13,875 nucleotides of DNA from Desulfobacterales bacterium (GTDB taxonomy: Bacteria > Desulfobacterota > Desulfobacteria > Desulfobacterales > UBA2174_A). Below, piece after piece: positions 13,317-13,875 of this stretch (position 1 is the stretch's first letter; each line of letters begins with the position of its first letter). The notes under the pieces were generated by a model that saw only the letters and a list, made by a program, of their open reading frames with translations, searched no databases and was not told where the DNA came from. The translations under genes and the position numbers were made by a program. The stretch covers positions 1 through 13,875 of the forward strand of contig JALOPD010000082.1 in assembly GCA_025454075.1 (NCBI GenBank), in the 5' to 3' direction.

Positions 13317-13875
13317 ATGATCGCTTCCAAGCCGATCGGAAGGTTTTCGATATTATGTTTCGAAATTGCCGTTTTCGTCATCATCGGTGCCTTGGCCGCC
13401 GATGCCCTGGCCGCCGATGTCACCCTCGCCTGGGACCCGAACACGGAGTCCGATCTGGCGGGCTACAGAATTCATCATGGCACGGCCAGCGGCAGCTACT
13501 CGGTTCACATCGATGTCAACAAGGTGACGACCTACACCTTAACGGGACTGACGGCCGGCCAGACCTACTATTTTGCGGCCACGGCCTACGATGCATCCGG
13601 CAACGAGAGCGGGTATTCCAACTCGGTGAGTTATGCCGTCCCGGGCGCGGCCGTGAACGGGGCGCCCACGACGCCGGCGACGCCATCCGGGGCGGCCGGC
13701 GCGCTGGTGAACACGGCCGTCACCTTCAGCACATCTGCCACCGACCCCAACGGCGACAGCCTGCAATACCAGTACGATTGGGGCGGGGGCGTGCTTTCGA
13801 GCTGGGGGGCGTCCAGCCAGTCGCGCAGCTGGGCGGCGGCGGGGCAGTATGCCGTGAAAGCCAAGGCGCGCGACA
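13317..13875 (+). CDS. Secreted fibronectin type III / PKD-like protein (3' partial)
   Basis: This is the start of an exported protein of unknown exact role, probably cell-surface or extracellular. ATG 13317 has an excellent ribosome-binding site (AAAGGAGG at 13303-13310, 6-nt spacer). A signal peptide covers about residues 1-33 (hydrophobic IAVFVIIGALAADALA, cleavage near ALA-AD). A fibronectin type III domain follows at about 34-105: VTLAWDPNTESDLAGYRIHH, TTYTLTGLTAGQTYYFAATA, YDASGNESGYSNSV. From about 115 a second beta-rich domain begins (VTFSTSATDPNGDSLQYQYD), the typical PKD/cadherin-like 'DPNGDSL' pattern. The frame is open to the window end (186 codons), so further domains are expected. 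It is the likely main target of the c-di-AMP riboswitch 355 nt upstream. Confidence 0.88.
   Translation, partial: MIASKPIGRFSILCFEIAVFVIIGALAADALAADVTLAWDPNTESDLAGYRIHHGTASGSYSVHIDVNKVTTYTLTGLTAGQTYYFAATAYDASGNESGYSNSVSYAVPGAAVNGAPTTPATPSGAAGALVNTAVTFSTSATDPNGDSLQYQYDWGGGVLSSWGASSQSRSWAAAGQYAVKAKARD

Overview
This GC-rich window looks like the chromosome of an anaerobic deltaproteobacterium (Desulfobacterota, probably a sulfate-reducer-like lineage). That placement is inferred from the Desulfovibrio-like group 1 [NiFe]-hydrogenase large subunit, the hyp cluster, the heptanucleotide GAGCAAC repeat arrays between genes and the c-di-AMP riboswitch. No taxonomic marker was searched. All confident genes are on the + strand.

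Region 1 (1-7261) is a hydrogenase locus. It opens inside a [NiFe]-hydrogenase large subunit gene that is broken near position 560 by a frame change together with loss of about 25 conserved codons. The gene ends in the classical C-terminal nickel motif and a cleavable tail, followed by a strong terminator. Next come a HyaD/HybD-type maturation endopeptidase, hypC, hypF, hypD and hypE. HypF, HypE, HypC and HypD build and deliver the Fe(CN)2CO centre, and the endopeptidase then trims the large subunit. HypA and HypB (nickel insertion) are not in the window. Two different repeat elements lie between hypF and hypD, and a 7-nt tandem array lies between hypD and hypE.

Region 2 (7262-10943) holds an ApbE-type flavin transferase (probable lipoprotein) whose 5' end is built from 7-nt repeat arrays in inverted orientation. 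A good sigma70-type promoter then precedes rimO (ribosomal protein S12 methylthiotransferase), which overlaps by 4 nt a long-chain polyprenyl diphosphate synthase (quinone side chain).

Region 3 (10944-12766) starts with a 136-bp MITE-like inverted-repeat element. Its arms carry outward-facing promoter-like hexamers. It is followed by a small secreted protein with FlgT-like features, a CDP-alcohol phosphatidyltransferase, and tRNA-Val(GAC) with its own terminator.

Region 4 (12767-13875) is the most interesting regulatory stretch. A TTGACA promoter precedes a clear c-di-AMP (ydaO/yuaA-class) riboswitch, then a hairpin abutting the ribosome-binding site of a 63-codon ORF with one hydrophobic segment. 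After that comes the start of a secreted fibronectin-III plus PKD-like protein that runs off the window.
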